The position numbers were made by a program, and so were the translations under genes. The notes under the pieces are model-generated. The model was not told the origin of the DNA. It worked only from the letters and a program-made list of their open reading frames with translations, and ran no database searches. 64,000 bases of DNA from Enoplolaimus lenunculus (Eukaryota > Nematoda > Enoplea > Enoplida > Thoracostomopsidae), in the NCBI GenBank assembly GCA_030248215.1, contig JASANG010001671.1:26009-90008 (forward strand), written 5' to 3'. Shown here in pieces: positions 22,001 through 32,200 of this stretch. Each line of letters starts with the position of its first letter. The stretch's first letter is position 1.

Positions 22001-23923
22001 AAAGTCGTACTTAAGTAAAGTTTCAGAAACTACTAAGCAGTTTATGTTGTTATTCTGGATCAATTAAAATCCCCTCCTAAAAAATCAATTAAAGTTCCCT
22101 GCCCCCTACTGGTATCAATTAAAGTTTTCCCCCCAAGAATGTTACGATATTAAAAATATTTGTTTGAGAGAAACAAAAGCGACCGCCGCATACAACAATA
22201 TTCAGCTCGACTTGGATACGAGCGTAAATCTGTTAATCACCAGCTTCACTTCGTAGACCCCCAGACCAGTGTGCATACACAGCACATTGAATCCTATTGG
22301 AACCGTCAGAAAATACGTACGAAGCCTATGCGAGGAGTTCGGCCACAGTTGCTACAAGAATATCTCAACGAGTTTTGTTGGCTCGATCATTTTCAAGAAA
22401 GTGCTTTTGAGTCACTTATGTACTCATATCAGAGAACAGTTTTCGTGTACTTAAAACCCTATCAAGGCCTATGTTTATCCCAATAGCCCTTTCTATGGCT
22501 ACTAATTGCTGTATTTGTGGACCGAAACTATGTTCTAAAAGCCTTCTCAAGGGCTATTAAAGTTTTCCCTCCTTAGTTATTGGGGGGTGGGAAACTTTAA
22601 TTGGCCCGTTATTCTTAGATGAGATAATATCTTCGCTTACCATATACACCCAACCTTCAACAAATATCACTTGACTTGGTTCATTCTGAAACCAATTAAA
22701 ATGCAAAGGGGGATGTGGCAACAAAGTGTACTCCCTCTACCCAAACCGAGATTGAGTTGATATTTCGGTATAGTCTGTTTCTGATGTTTTGAGGTAATAC
22801 TTAGTGATTAACCTAAATAGGTTTAAGTCAAAAGTTGGCAAAAATAATATGAAGTATTATATACTTACGATTTAAAAGCAAAAATTACTAAATCCGTTAT
22901 AGGAACGGCTGTGCTGGAAAAAATATTGAATGCGTACAAATATTCGATGAGAGGATGTTTCATATAAATCACCCGTCCATCGCCATTGCGGTATAATAAA
23001 GTTAACTTCACTGCAAAAAATGGTGATTCAAATTGACTCTCTTCAAAATAGGCTTTTTTGGGACTACACAAACTGAGTTAAATTCGGCTTCGCCTAAGTC
23101 AAACGTACAACTCAGTGAGTTGAGTTTTATGGAGTTGAATTTGGCTTAATTTGTGTAGTCCTGAAAAGCCTATTTCGGAGAACGTCAAATTTAACTGAAC
23201 GTTTTTTGCAGTGCACATATTAATTATTTTTAAATTTGTGGCGCCGACGGAAGCCGTACGCCAAATATAGCGCACCCCTTTTATGATACCGCTATATTTT
23301 TAAAAAACTTTCACGTCATCTCGCATATTACGTCACCATTCGTCACCGTGCCGAATCATTCTCGGGTTGCTCTTATACTATGCCGCACGGTGACGGACGG
23401 CACCAAAAACAAATATACTACAATTACACTGTAAATTCTATTTAGGTGATTAATCAATTCAGCTAGCGAGTTGGTTATTTCTGAATTAATATCAGTAAAC
23501 GTTAACTCACTCTGAGTTGAGTTGATTCTCTACTCTCAGTTGAGTTGACTCTGGGTGCGTTGATTAATTAACTCACAATAAATTGAATCAGCTCAAAATT
23601 CTCAGTTCTGATAGTCCTAACTCAGACTGAGTGATTCAACTCAGTTAAAATCAACTCATTGAAATATAGAGTGTACGGTAGCGGTATAGTTGGCCTAAAG
23701 CGAACCCGAATTCTGGTTGGAAAAAAGTAGTTGCAAAAAAATTTACTGATTAGCTGAAGTGGACTTACAATGGAAACACGGCTGATGCCAACGTTTCCTT
23801 GCAATCCAAATGCTCGACGGTTGAGTAAGTTCAACGGTCGATGACTCGGAGTTCGGTTTTCGAGCAGATCTTTGCGTAATGAACGTTGAATTTTTGCGTA
23901 GTCACTCGGAATTAAAATTGGAT
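12660..23923 (-). CDS. Divergent Cys-loop ligand-gated ion channel (pLGIC), or the channel part of a longer chimeric receptor
   Basis: Exons 5' to 3': 23923-23769 (membership uncertain), 23010 or 23005-22869, 20715-20635, 19635-19375, 14458-14139, 13021-12660 (stop). All joins keep frame. In order it carries a ligand-binding-domain start, loop-A IWVPRLR, the Cys-loop C-x13-C (CPLNFDNYPNDVQIC), pre-M1 FRRVPGPL, M1, M2, the LPATTARVP M2-M3 loop, M3, a polyQ cytoplasmic loop and a terminal M4. Family role: pentameric neurotransmitter-gated channel in the plasma membrane. The usual W-x-D-x-R-L block after beta-2 is missing, and the residues before M2 (LTQNFQ) match neither the cation GEK nor the anion PAR pattern, so ligand and ion cannot be predicted. 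No signal peptide was found upstream; see the CTLD-Kunitz gene at 25920-41509. Confidence 0.8.
13884..14079. mobile_element. TTAGGC-bearing MITE, subfamily A, exact 8-bp target duplication
   Basis: GGCCCATGTATAGAACAGGG to its complement; AGCAATAG directly precedes and follows. It lies in the M2-M3 intron of the pLGIC. Confidence 0.9.
14139..14458 (-). CDS. pLGIC exon: pre-M1, M1, M2
   Basis: LNEFRMSGW (end of ligand-binding domain), FRRVPGPLAVTIYLPYVG (pre-M1/M1), SIALLLAGFVFYSMTFDCLI (M2), then LPATTARVPRV, the family-typical M2-M3 loop. Acceptor TTTTAG at 14459, donor G|GTAAGT at 14138. Confidence 0.9.
14577..14771. mobile_element. TTAGGC-bearing MITE, subfamily A
   Basis: GACCATGTATAGAACTTGCC at left, GGCCCTGTTCTATACATGGA at right. 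The ~45 bp after it are also found after the hybrid element at 39930-40130. Confidence 0.8.
15059..15735. other. Cluster of hairpins, including four CTAACGGGGTTAG palindromes with compensatory changes
   Basis: Perfect stems: GACATAGC/GCTATGTC and AGCACCA/TGGTGCT near 15090-15125; CTCGACCTCA/TGAGGTCGAG enclosing ACACCCA/TGGGTGT at 15187-15252; CCAGTATT/AATACTGG near 15510. Then CTAAC-GGG-GTTAG hairpins near 15588, 15640, 15669 and 15710, whose outer pairs vary but still pair (AATCTAAC, ACTCTAAC, ATTCTAAC with matching right arms). No family recognised; inside the big pLGIC intron. Confidence 0.6.
15820..16036. repeat. 72-bp tandem repeat, three copies
   Basis: Unit begins GGGTACCAGTTAAATTGCAT, period 72, copies nearly identical. 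72 is a multiple of three, so one plus frame stays open through a 24-residue repeat (GYQLNCITC...). No evidence that it is translated. Confidence 0.85.
16166..16345. mobile_element. Hybrid TTAGGC-bearing MITE: B-type left end, A-type right end
   Basis: Left GGCCTTTGTAAAGATCAGAG, right GGCCCTGTTCTATACAGG. The same unusual left end recurs near 40186. Confidence 0.7.
16656..17951. mobile_element. PIF/Harbinger-like MITE (family E) expanded by an internal 40-bp satellite
   Basis: Left end GGGTTGCGCTATA, right end TATCGCAACTC, each flanked by TTA. About 1.3 kb against ~160-230 bp for other E copies. The excess is the 40-bp array, whose unit is built from the GGCGCCGTCCG motif that the short copies also carry. 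Confidence 0.8.
16735..17830. repeat. 40-bp GC-rich satellite, about 27 copies
   Basis: Unit GGCGCCGTCCGGCACAGTAC plus GGCGCGATCCGCTCCTTTTC. Two variants are clustered: CTCCT units flank a central block (about 17395-17660) of CACCT-type units with GACGCG for GGCGCG. 40 is not a multiple of three and the unit lacks stops in several frames, so it yields long spurious frames on both strands. Confidence 0.95.
17952..19374. other. Intron interval: MITE fragments and unexplained open frame
   Basis: 18482-18552 is the left end of a subfamily A MITE (GGCCCATGTATAGAACAGGG), cut off after two TTAGGC units. 18425-18458 carries a piggyBac-like end (GAATATTCATGTGATAAAGG). 18743-19007 is a family K MITE. 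A 95-codon plus frame at 18126-18413 with a Cys-rich stretch is not assigned. Confidence 0.5.
19375..19635 (-). CDS. pLGIC exon: Cys-loop
   Basis: Contains SAAVQCPLNFDNYPNDVQIC followed by KMTIEDQELL. C-x13-C with the F/Y-P-x-D motif is the diagnostic Cys-loop. Starts after TTACTCAG and ends CC|GTAAGT in phase 2, joining the A at 14458. A plus-strand open frame overlapping it is a shadow. Confidence 0.9.
20475..20630. mobile_element. PIF/Harbinger-like MITE inside a 5' splice site of the pLGIC gene
   Basis: Left end GGGTGACGCTATATTTGA preceded by TTA, right end AAGTATAACGTCATCC followed by TTA (20631-20633). Read on the minus strand, the duplicated TAA lies inside the donor GA|GTAAGG of exon 20635-20715. 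Confidence 0.65.
20635..20715 (-). CDS. pLGIC exon: ligand-binding loop A region
   Basis: Reads SRPPYYGIHHTYLSVRK, then IWVPRLRIVE, matching the W-x-P block of loop A. Acceptor GGGACAG, donor GA|GTAAGG. The donor sits on the target duplication of a MITE (20475-20630). A shorter version starting at 20673 is also possible. Confidence 0.7.
   Translation of the reverse strand, partial: LTSALLRHSPYVSQCSQDMGSTLAYR
21241..21446. mobile_element. TTAGGC-bearing MITE, subfamily C, exact 8-bp target duplication
   Basis: Left GACCCATATTGCTTTAAGGG, right CGCCCATAAAAGTAACATTGG. GTTTTGGC precedes and follows exactly. Confidence 0.9.
22057..22607 (+). mobile_element. Merlin-type DNA transposon, internally deleted, exact 8-bp target duplication
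   Basis: Ends GGATCAATTAAA and (complement of right end) GGGCCAATTAAA. GTTATTCT lies immediately on both sides. ATCAATTAAA recurs three times near the left end, as transposase-binding repeats often do. It encloses a transposase remnant. Length 551 bp, too short for a full Merlin transposase. Lies in a pLGIC intron. Confidence 0.85.
22160..22486 (+). pseudogene. Merlin/ISXO2-like transposase, C-terminal fragment
   Basis: 108 codons. RLGYERKSVNHQLHFVDPQ, then HTQHIESYWNRQK, RGVRPQLLQEYLNEFCW match the C-terminal half of the ISXO2/IS1016-type DDE domain used by Merlin elements. HTQ-x-IES is the block carrying the third acidic residue. The first two catalytic residues and the N-terminal half are absent, consistent with internal deletion. 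It ends at a stop before the right TIR. Confidence 0.8.
22869..23010 (-). CDS. pLGIC exon: start of ligand-binding domain
   Basis: LTLLYRNGDGRVIYMKHP, then YLYAFNIFSSTAVPITD and LVIFAFKS fit the family's L-L-x-x-Y-D, beta-1 and beta-2 pattern. Donor TC|GTAAGT in phase 2 joins 20715. The acceptor may be TTTTTTGCAG (exon start 23010, inside a MITE end) or GTGAAG (start 23005). Both keep frame with one of two possible donors of the exon before. Confidence 0.6.
23009..23213. mobile_element. Tc1/mariner-like foldback MITE (family G), copy 3, abutting an exon
   Basis: CACTGCAAAAAATGGTGATTC at left; right end GTTTTTTGCAGTG. Read on the minus strand, its left end is TTTTTTGCAG|TG, a strong splice acceptor exactly at the pLGIC exon 22869-23010. 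Confidence 0.75.
23237..23420. mobile_element. Decayed family E MITE
   Basis: GGCGCCGACGG at left, CGGTGACGGACGGCACC at right, with ATATAGCGCACCCC and GCTATATT pieces between. Confidence 0.5.
23427..23673. mobile_element. Tc1/mariner-like MITE (family H), copy 2, TA duplication
   Basis: CACTGTAAATTC to TATAGAGTG, flanked by TA at 23425 and 23674; inner AACTCACTCTGAGTTGAG inverted arms. Confidence 0.75.
23769..23923 (-). CDS. Linker exon between second C-type lectin and pLGIC domain (candidate)
   Basis: 51 codons: PILIPSDYAKIQRSLRKDLL, then ENRTPSHRPLNLLN. Acceptor ACTCCAG, donor ATT|GTAAGT. Its two leading bases fit the phase left by the C-type-lectin exon at 25920, and its end fits the pLGIC exon at 23005. 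No family is recognised with certainty. Confidence 0.5.
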
Positions 23924-24014
23924 CTGGAGTTGAAAAATATTAATAACAACTAATTGTAAACGGGCCGGTAGCTAACCTGCAGGAGCGGAGCCAGGATTTG
24001 AGCACAGAAGGGTA

Positions 24015-24239
24015 CACTGCAAAACATTGTGAGAGAAATTGACTCTCTCTCTGCGAAATAGGCTTTTCCTGACTCATTAAACTGAGTCAAAATTCGACTC
24101 CGCCAGAGTCAAATTCGATTCACTGAATCGCTCAGTGAGTCGAATTTGACTCTGGCCGGAGTCAAACTTGACTCAGTCTGCGTAGTCAGGTAATTTGTCT
24201 TTTGGAGAGAGTCAATTTCACTCACCATTTTTTACAGTG
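24015..24239. mobile_element. Tc1/mariner-like foldback MITE (family G), copy 4, TA duplication
   Basis: CACTGCAAAACATTGTGAG to CACCATTTTTTACAGTG, flanked by TA on both sides. Confidence 0.8.
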
Positions 24240-24264
24240 TACAACTTCATGTATAAAGCAGGTT

Positions 24265-24439
24265 GGCCAATGTATAGAACAAGGCCGGTTTTCCGGCGGA
24301 GCTGTAATAGAGAACAGTTTAAGCTTTAGACCAACTTTTTGCTTAAGCTTACAAATGGGCTCATTCTTACGCTTAGGCTTAGGCTTTGGCTTAGGAGTAT
24401 GGTTATACTACTGTTCCGGTCCTGTTCTATACATTGGCC
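24265..24439. mobile_element. TTAGGC-bearing MITE, subfamily A
   Basis: GGCCAATGTATAGAACAAGG to CCTGTTCTATACATTGGCC; inner TTACGCTTAGGCTTAGGC. Confidence 0.85.
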
Positions 24440-24614
24440 ACAAGAGTTTTAACCTCTGGGATCTAGAAGTTTCGTCTAAAGCCTTATTAGAAGTGTTTTT
24501 GTTATCTCTACAGAAATTTCAAGAAAAAATATATTTTCGCTTCCTGTGTATGCCCGTACAAATTGATATGTTACATGATAGCGATATAGCTTCAAAGGCT
24601 GTTGCTTGATGATC

Positions 24615-25414
24615 TCGTATTATGGTTTACAGGAGGGGCCAAACGCAGTCCAGAGGACGCAACTAATTGTTTGTAGGATGTCATTCTCTGCTAGCGCCGT
24701 AAGCGAAAGTTTTGGTTCAGATTTGCAGAACTGATGTTTTACGAAGAGTCGATAATGATTAACTCTTTGAACGAGAGTCCACAACTTTAATAGCAAAACG
24801 TTTGTGGCACAAAATGAACGAGTGTCGTAGTGTTTTCGCCGGCATTTCCTGACTTTGGGGGAAATGACGTTACTTGTACTACAGGGAATAGGATTATTAA
24901 AGCACTGAGAATTCAATTTACCCGTAATATTAAAACAAATCCACGAAATATCTTTTCCACCCCCAGGTTTAGAAGATCTGGCAAAAACGCAACACGCGCT
25001 GGGCACATTTTTTTCTACACAGAATGTATCTACTCAGTTGCATACTACATAACACGTTCTACATGATGCCTGCTCATGTTTACTTTGAGGGGCATATTGT
25101 CAGAACCGGAGCAACCGCCCACCATAGACCCCGTTTGGGGGCCCCCACACCAAAGAGGGCACCACCTTAAAGGAATCATTTAAACAAAAACTTTGAAAAA
25201 AATTTGATCTTCGCAAGGGGCTTCGATCTTGGGATTTTGGGGTGTCACCCTAATCTACTGCGGTCTGCGTATTGCGTTTTCAAGGACTGCAAAAGAGAAA
25301 AAACTTAAGCTTTAGGCTATTTTTGTTTTACTTTCGAATTTGGCTTAAGACATAGTCGTAACAGTTATATCTGCTCATCGTAACACTCAAGCTTAGGTTT
25401 AGAAATATGCTACG
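24615..25414. other. Intron interval: family K fragment and subfamily C-like fragment
   Basis: 24985-25070 matches the family K end (CAAAAACGCAACACGCGCTGG). 25285-25414 resembles a decayed TTAGGC MITE (GCAAAAGAG, AAGCTTTAGGC, CGTAACAGTTATATCTG). No signal-peptide exon for the pLGIC is visible here on the minus strand. Confidence 0.4.
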
Positions 25415-25854
25415 CAGGGTGTAAACGGATAGTAAAAATTACGAAAACGTGATAGCGTTCGAAATAACGAAAACGGTGAACGGATATTGAAGTATATAAA
25501 TTTCAAATAGGTTTTCTTTCTCTGCCAACACAATTGAGACGTGCAAATGTTCACCGGGATTTCTAAAATTTTGACGAAAAAAATAGCAGATGCACCAAAG
25601 CTTTTAAGAATATGGATAAATATAGTAATTTTTGCCTCAGTTCGGACAATTGCAGCACTTCTGTAATGAAAAAATTGCGAGAAATTTACGTAATCTATAA
25701 GTAATTTTGAACGTAAAAATAAACAAATTTCCGGTATATATAATACGCAAACGAAACCGGGTATTAATTTGTACCGCAAAACGGATACCGATTTTTACCG
25801 GAAACGGATACCGATTTTTACCGGAAATGAAAACGAACATCCGGTTACACCATG
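25415..25854. mobile_element. hAT-like MITE (family M)
   Basis: CAGGGTGTAAACGG at left and CCGGTTACACCATG at right. Flanks ATGCTACG and GTGTTACG match at 6 of 8 positions. Interior repeats CGGATACCGATTTTTACCGG. Confidence 0.65.
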
Positions 25855-25919
25855 GTGTTACGTCGTTCAAAGTAACATTGACTCGCATTTGAAAATCGGA
25901 GCAACCCAAAAACACTGAC

Positions 25920-26269
25920 CTGAGACACAAACAACGCCAACATCCCGGATCGACGATTCATCAGTGCAATCATTATCATAAATAGTTGAACTTTCAACCA
26001 GTAAATAAATGCATCGATCTATATTAATAAAACAATACTCGTCAAGGATCGAACATTTCTCTCGAGTTCCGTTGAAATTTGAATCCGCGTTCAAAGTTTG
26101 AAGTTTAAATCGCACACCGGTCACTGGTACTCCAGTCTGCCACGTTCTGTACCGCGACACTACGCGTCTACCGCCTGATCCTGTAGGGTTCGAAGTTTTG
26201 TCGTAGACTACAGTAAGAAGAGATGCAATACCAAGTGCAATACGCTTCAATTTGGGGTATTTTGATCGC
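25920..26269 (-). CDS. Second C-type lectin domain, C-terminal half
   Basis: RSKYPKLKRIALGIASLLTV, then RTWQTGVPVTGVRF, EKCSILDEYC, and DNDCTDESSIRDVGVVC: the W-x-x-G-x-P and terminal C ... V-C pattern. One leading base completes the phase of 27377. The donor CAG|GTCAGT is in phase 1. Confidence 0.75.
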
Positions 26270-29200
26270 CTAAAAATTGAATGACAGCGCCCATATATAG
26301 AAAAGGGCCGGATCGTTTTGCGGAGGGGCTATAATAGAGTCAGTTTAAGCTTTAGACTAATGTTTTTGCTAAGGCTTAGGCTAAGGCTTAGGCTTAGGAA
26401 TATGCTTATACCACTGTCCCGGCCCTGTTCTATACATGGGCCGAAGGCAGAATGTGTCAATTCAGCTTACCGTTCATAGTTTTACATAAGGTTAAGACAA
26501 CCTAAACGCTAAATACTGAACTTAAGTCGAAGCCTAAGCCTCAATATTAAAGCATAAAAGCCTCAGTATCACATCGAAAGTTCAACAATTGATTGTCCAA
26601 CGTTAATACAGCCTCGTAGCAACATTGGAAAATCAACTTAAGAAACATTCATAAGTTTAACAAATAATGTGCGTACAACGAGCGCCTATGCGGTTCCCAC
26701 CGTCACATTGGGACCTGGGCGGCCCAACAACCCCTGGAAGGATTTTTGGCCACCCTAGAACATTTTCAATCTTGCTTGCAAAGTCATCGAACCTCCTTGT
26801 ATTTCCCTCTTGAAAAACGTTTACCTCCGTCTAAAAACAAGACGACCTGGCTACAGGCCTGGGCTCACAATACTTTTTAGGACCCTCTTGTTTTCTGGTG
26901 CAACTGCACTAATGTAGGTTCGCTTTCAGACTATATTGCTTGTTTAGGTTCAGGTTAAACGCTCACGAACATGCTTATATCAACTGTTACGGCGCTAAAA
27001 CTAACATTGGCCGTATAGCGTGTCAGTCTAGGATGGAACTGAAGGACCTCAGACCTTTGTACCAAGCAGCTGGAAAAGCGGGCCTCCAAAACAGGGATTA
27101 AACTCTGAGCCTGCGGATCCTTAAGCAAACACTCTACCACTGCGCCACGTAGCCCGCCTCACCCAACTGCATTTTTCATCAACTATACGTGTCGACCGCA
27201 TGCTGCCAGCAAGCATACAACACAATGTGTATTGCATTTATTGCATATGCACTAGGACAAGCGTGTCTCACGTGCTTACATAGCGTTAAATAACGGTTTG
27301 AGTTAAAATTGAACTAAAGTCATGTTTCTGCAATTCAAAATAGTGATTTTTTTGCGCATTTGGATCGAAATCTTACAACATCGCAGCAGCGTTGTTCAGC
27401 TCAATCTGAGAATCGAATACTGGAAGACGCGAGCGTTTTGGGCAACCCGAATAAGCATTGATCAACATATGATTGTCATTTCGGGACACAAATTTGTCCA
27501 TGACTTGGTAGCAGTAACCTTTATACGCGAGTCCTGAGTTTGGACAAGTTACATTCGTATCTGAAATAAAATACTAATCTCTAAGCAAAGTGTTCTACAG
27601 CATATTGCAACAACGCCGCTATAATAATATAATTCCTGCAGCCGAGACCTGTGTATCCACACCCCACACGCAGTAACGGATTCAGGATCTCAAAATGGGG
27701 GGGGAAGCCAAAATTCCACAGGTAATAAACTTACTTTTGACCTACCCACAAACCACGAACAATTGCCATAAAATCGACTTCTTTACGTTCGTTCAATTGA
27801 GACGAATCATAAATAAAACTAACGCATCAACGCAATTTAGATCCAAACAACAGAGTGGCAACATAAGTTCATATTTGGTTTCAAACAGGCACAAATTTAT
27901 AGGTTCGTATTCGGAAGCCAATTCAATTTTGAAAAAGCAAAATCCAGTCAGCTTCAGCAACATCTGCTTCTGTTTTACTGCCTGACCTATATAATTTTTG
28001 TTGAGATGCTGTTGGGGGGGAGGACACGGCCGGTGTGGCCCCCAATGGATCCGCCATATCCCACGCCTCCTTAGGTTAATGCGACCCACAGTTGTTGAAT
28101 AAAAAATATCAACGGCTTACCGTAGTCTACTGTGCCATTTTCGACTCCTGAAAAATTTATAAACCAAAAGTTTTAAGCTGAATCATTAATAATTTTGCGA
28201 TATTTATTGTAGAGAAAGTTCTTAAAATTTCATACAGAGGCAATTGTTTAAAGATACTTACTGTATTGACCCGAATAAGAGCGGGTGGACTAATATTTAT
28301 TTGGCATCTCCAGAGGGTATCACCGTTGTTATTCGGTTACGGACTGTTATTTATTTATTATTAACCCACGCTCCGCCGCCCTTCGCTACTGATATATATC
28401 CGGTACCGAAATTATCCGTTGAATTAAATATTTATTTGTTTTGTGTCAATAGCTTAAACGATAATACAAGGTAATAATTATGAATGCACTTTCCAAATTT
28501 ATACGCTTTAAAGTTTCGAACTAAAATTATTTGATCCTGGAGCATTTATGCGCTAAAATTAGGGCTAATTGACATTTATGAACTGTAATTAGGGTTTAGG
28601 GACTCTATCCGCTTACGGACTCTTATTAGATATACGGACTCTATTGATTGGGGCTCAAAATGGGGACCCCCTCTTATTACCCCCTCTTATTCGGGTCAAT
28701 ACAGTAACTGAGAATTTTTACATTAAAAGCATTGTATGGTAGGTTTCAAATTTCGTATGATCCATCAAGGATCTTTTCCTGTATCCCATTTCAGCCAGCG
28801 TTTCGGATTGCGCATATTTGAGCTTCTCATAATCTTTGCTGATCATTTCGCATCCAGATTTGAATTTTTGAAAAATTCGATTTTTAAGGTCCCACGGTAT
28901 TCTCTTGTGAGACACAAAAATGTTTTGTCGAAATATTCGACAAATTAAAATTTGCATTCGAAGCAGCTTGTGAAGTTGTGTCGAATTGAGTTTGCTTTTT
29001 TCTGAGTCAGACAACAGTTTGGGATGTAGAAATTACTAAAAGGGGAGATCGAACTTTAACAGGTGTAAAAATCTTACCAGCAAAGTGAACCATAAGCTGA
29101 AAACCATTTCAGCTCTAAGCTTAAAACAAAACCTTGATCTTCAGCCTTGTTGCATGCACCAGCGTCAAACGATTGGCTACGATTTATGGTTAAATAATTG

Positions 29201-32200
29201 ATTTCGCGTGTACCCATTTACGTTTAGGCTTATGAATACGCTTATAATACTGTTCCGCCACTGTTCTTTACATTGGCCGCCTAACGCTAACATTTTCCTT
29301 AGTCTGAGACCAGGGACGCAGCGTTTGCGGGCACGGAAGTAGTGCAAGACACAAATCTGCAATACGAAATAACAAAATCGGCACTCACTTACCTCCACTG
29401 CAAACAGCAACACAATCGGTCATCGTTCGAAATCGATTCAAATTACCTCCACATCCGCGATACCGTAACGATTCGCACACACCGGTCACTTTGTTGTACG
29501 CGTAGTTGACGCTAATTTTGGTTTTCGGGCAAACGGCCCCTTCGTCTTTGTTCATTTGACATAACGGTTTGAATTTTTCTAAAAACAACCGTGGTAAGGT
29601 ATCCGCTCTATGGCCTATGTATAGAACAGGGCCGGATCGTTTTCCGAAGGGGCTATAATAGAGTCAGTTTAAGCTTTTAGAGTAATTGTTTTTGCTTAGG
29701 CTTAGGCTTAGGCTTAGGCATAGGTTTAGGCTTAGGAATAGGATCATCCATACGCTTAGGCTTAAGCTTAGGCTTAGGCTTAGGAATATGCTTATACTGC
29801 TGTTCCGGCGGCCCTGTTATATACATGGGCCAGATCTATTCCGTCGCCGACAACTTGCAATCCAAAATTTTGTCAACTCTTCAATTTGTTCCGCATTATT
29901 ATGCTTAGGCTTACGGCTATGCTTAAAATGAAAGTTTAGGCTTTATGTATATACTTTAGAATTATACGTTAGGATGACGTGTCAAACGTAGGCCGCTGTC
30001 GAGCGACAAGTTGTTGGGTGGCGAATTGTCGTAGATATGTACGGTAGGTATATTGGTCGCAGAAATTTGGGATAAATGTACGTCCCTGACCGCTAAGCTT
30101 TAGCCGTCGCTAAATTCACCGGTAAAACATTGTTCTTTGACGGTGCAAACGCGATCATTCGAGGTATTAACGCAATAATTAACGTTTCTGCCGCCTGCAA
30201 ACTGCGCATAACAGCAAACTGCAACCTTTAGAACAAACTTAACCAGTAATACAATCTTATTCGACGATGCAAATGAGATAATTCGAGATACTAAACGCGA
30301 TAATGAACATTTATAAACCGTTTTAAATTGAGCGACGCCACAGAAGTGAAGACCCGAGTGAAAAGCGCACCGGATACTTTTTGCTTCACTCAAACAGATA
30401 TTGAAATTTTTAACCCTTTCTCACATGAATTTTTTTCTATTTCCTCTGAGACCTACTTTTATGCTAGGATTCGAACTCCATTGATTGGAGTGGGAGGCGT
30501 ATACCATCACCACTCAGCTATAGGAGCTTGACGCTCGAGCCCGAGGGGGCTCTGACGTCTTGTGGTGATTTAGTACTATGCATACGTGTTGCAATTGTTA
30601 AACACGGTGCGATATATATTATTTAACGTATATACACTGCGCTCAGTTGCCTACAGGCAACTCAATGTGAGAAGGCGTTAATAATTTTCGTTTTTAGCTG
30701 TGTGTAGCACCTAATATCAGTTATTAATAACAAGTACTTAAACAATTGATATGAAACAGTTGCAAATTTGAAATTTCGTATCTAGCAGGGGTAGGTTAAA
30801 CCCAATAACGCTTGTCAAGTTTTAAAGCTGACCATAACCTATCACCGACAGGTGGGTAGGTACTGCACTTGATTATGGCAAAAAATTAACCAACGGAAGA
30901 GAAGTTAGAGAAACGACAGTGTTGCGCAACGGCCAGGACCCAGCCGGAAAGCCGACAACAGTTGCTTATCACAGAAAAACTAAAAAACATTGTGATATCA
31001 TTAATTTAATATTTTTAATCATAGATTTCATCAATTATAAAACTTTTAGCTTAAATCTGAAATATTGTCTACTGTTATCATTATAGTCAACGTTAAGGTC
31101 CAATCTCTCGTTGAAACTACTTTGGTTGCAGTTGTATTCTGGACAGCTCGTGTGGATGAAAGAAGCGTTTCAGATGATCTGAGTTCCATTGTCTTTCGTA
31201 AAAATACAGTGCAACCTTTCACTGGGGTAAATATAAATATTTTTTGACAATAATAAAGGGTATAATAATAATAATAATAATCATAATAATAAATTTTATA
31301 GTTAGGTTCAACATAAATAAAGTTAGTTAGAGCTTAAGTTTTGTTTGTTTGAAATTAGCTACGATTTGTGTTTACAGTTTCAGAATGGGTAAAACAGTCA
31401 TTGCCGCAAAATGTCAGAAATATACACCTGAAATCGCCTTGCTACGCATTTGTCCATTGTATATAAATAAGTTAAAGCAGACGTGTTTTGAACGCTGGTA
31501 TGCCTACGCTGCACTCGTACTTGTTATTTTCCTGGGACAGCGGGACGTTACTCAGCGTATCATGGACGAATATTTTGATCGTAAAAACGTTTCGTCGTAA
31601 TCGCATGAAAGAAGTGTGATTGGCAATATTTTGCATAGATGTTGTGTTATATAATACTTTTAGAAACAATGCCATAAACTGTCTCAGTTTAAAGCTTACG
31701 AAATACTACTGAACTTGCAGTTAGCGTATATTTTACAATGAAGTCGTTTCTTGTTGAATTACTGAGCCTAAAATGATTGGTATATCTTCTAGAACCGTAA
31801 CGATATATACCATGTTGAGATACTTGATAATATTTAAAGTTTGTATGTTGGCCGGCCGGCCGCCCAGTGTAAAAATTGGTAAACTGCACAACACTACTGT
31901 TGAGCTGGAAACTGGTTTCTAAAACTACTTAAGCCAATTAACACGTGCAAGTTAAGCCGCAAAAACTTGCAACTTGCAACTGCAAGTCTAATAATGCGGT
32001 TTCGAATACAACATTAAGTTGCATATTGCAGCTGCAAGTCTTGTAGTGTATTTTTGAATACAACTTTAAGTTGCATATTGCAGCTGCAAGTCTTGTAGTG
32101 TGTTTTCGAATACAACATTAAGTTGCATATTGCAGCTGCAAGTCTTGTAGTGTGTTTTCGAATACAACATTAAGTTGCATATTGCAGCTGCAAGTCTTGT

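Noticed and set aside
22641-22685. 45-bp minus-strand micro-exon (NEPSQVIFVEGWVYM) between good splice signals
   Set aside because: Only phase 0 is open, which does not fit the neighbouring phase-2 joins of the pLGIC exons.
28718-29014. Minus-strand frame (RIPWDLKNRIFQK...)
   Set aside because: No domain recognised; beside a family J MITE, in an intron whose flanking exons already fit in phase.
31349-31600. Plus-strand 83-codon frame as a small gene
   Set aside because: No domain, no supporting neighbour, and it would be a nested gene in an intron without other evidence.
31689-31918. Minus-strand frame (QFTNFYTGRPAGQ...) as an exon after 34861
   Set aside because: It fits in phase and has a TTTTAG acceptor, but has no domain, runs to a stop, and would leave out the lustrin-Kunitz continuation. 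With the target duplication removed, the ancestral intron would be only 14 bp.
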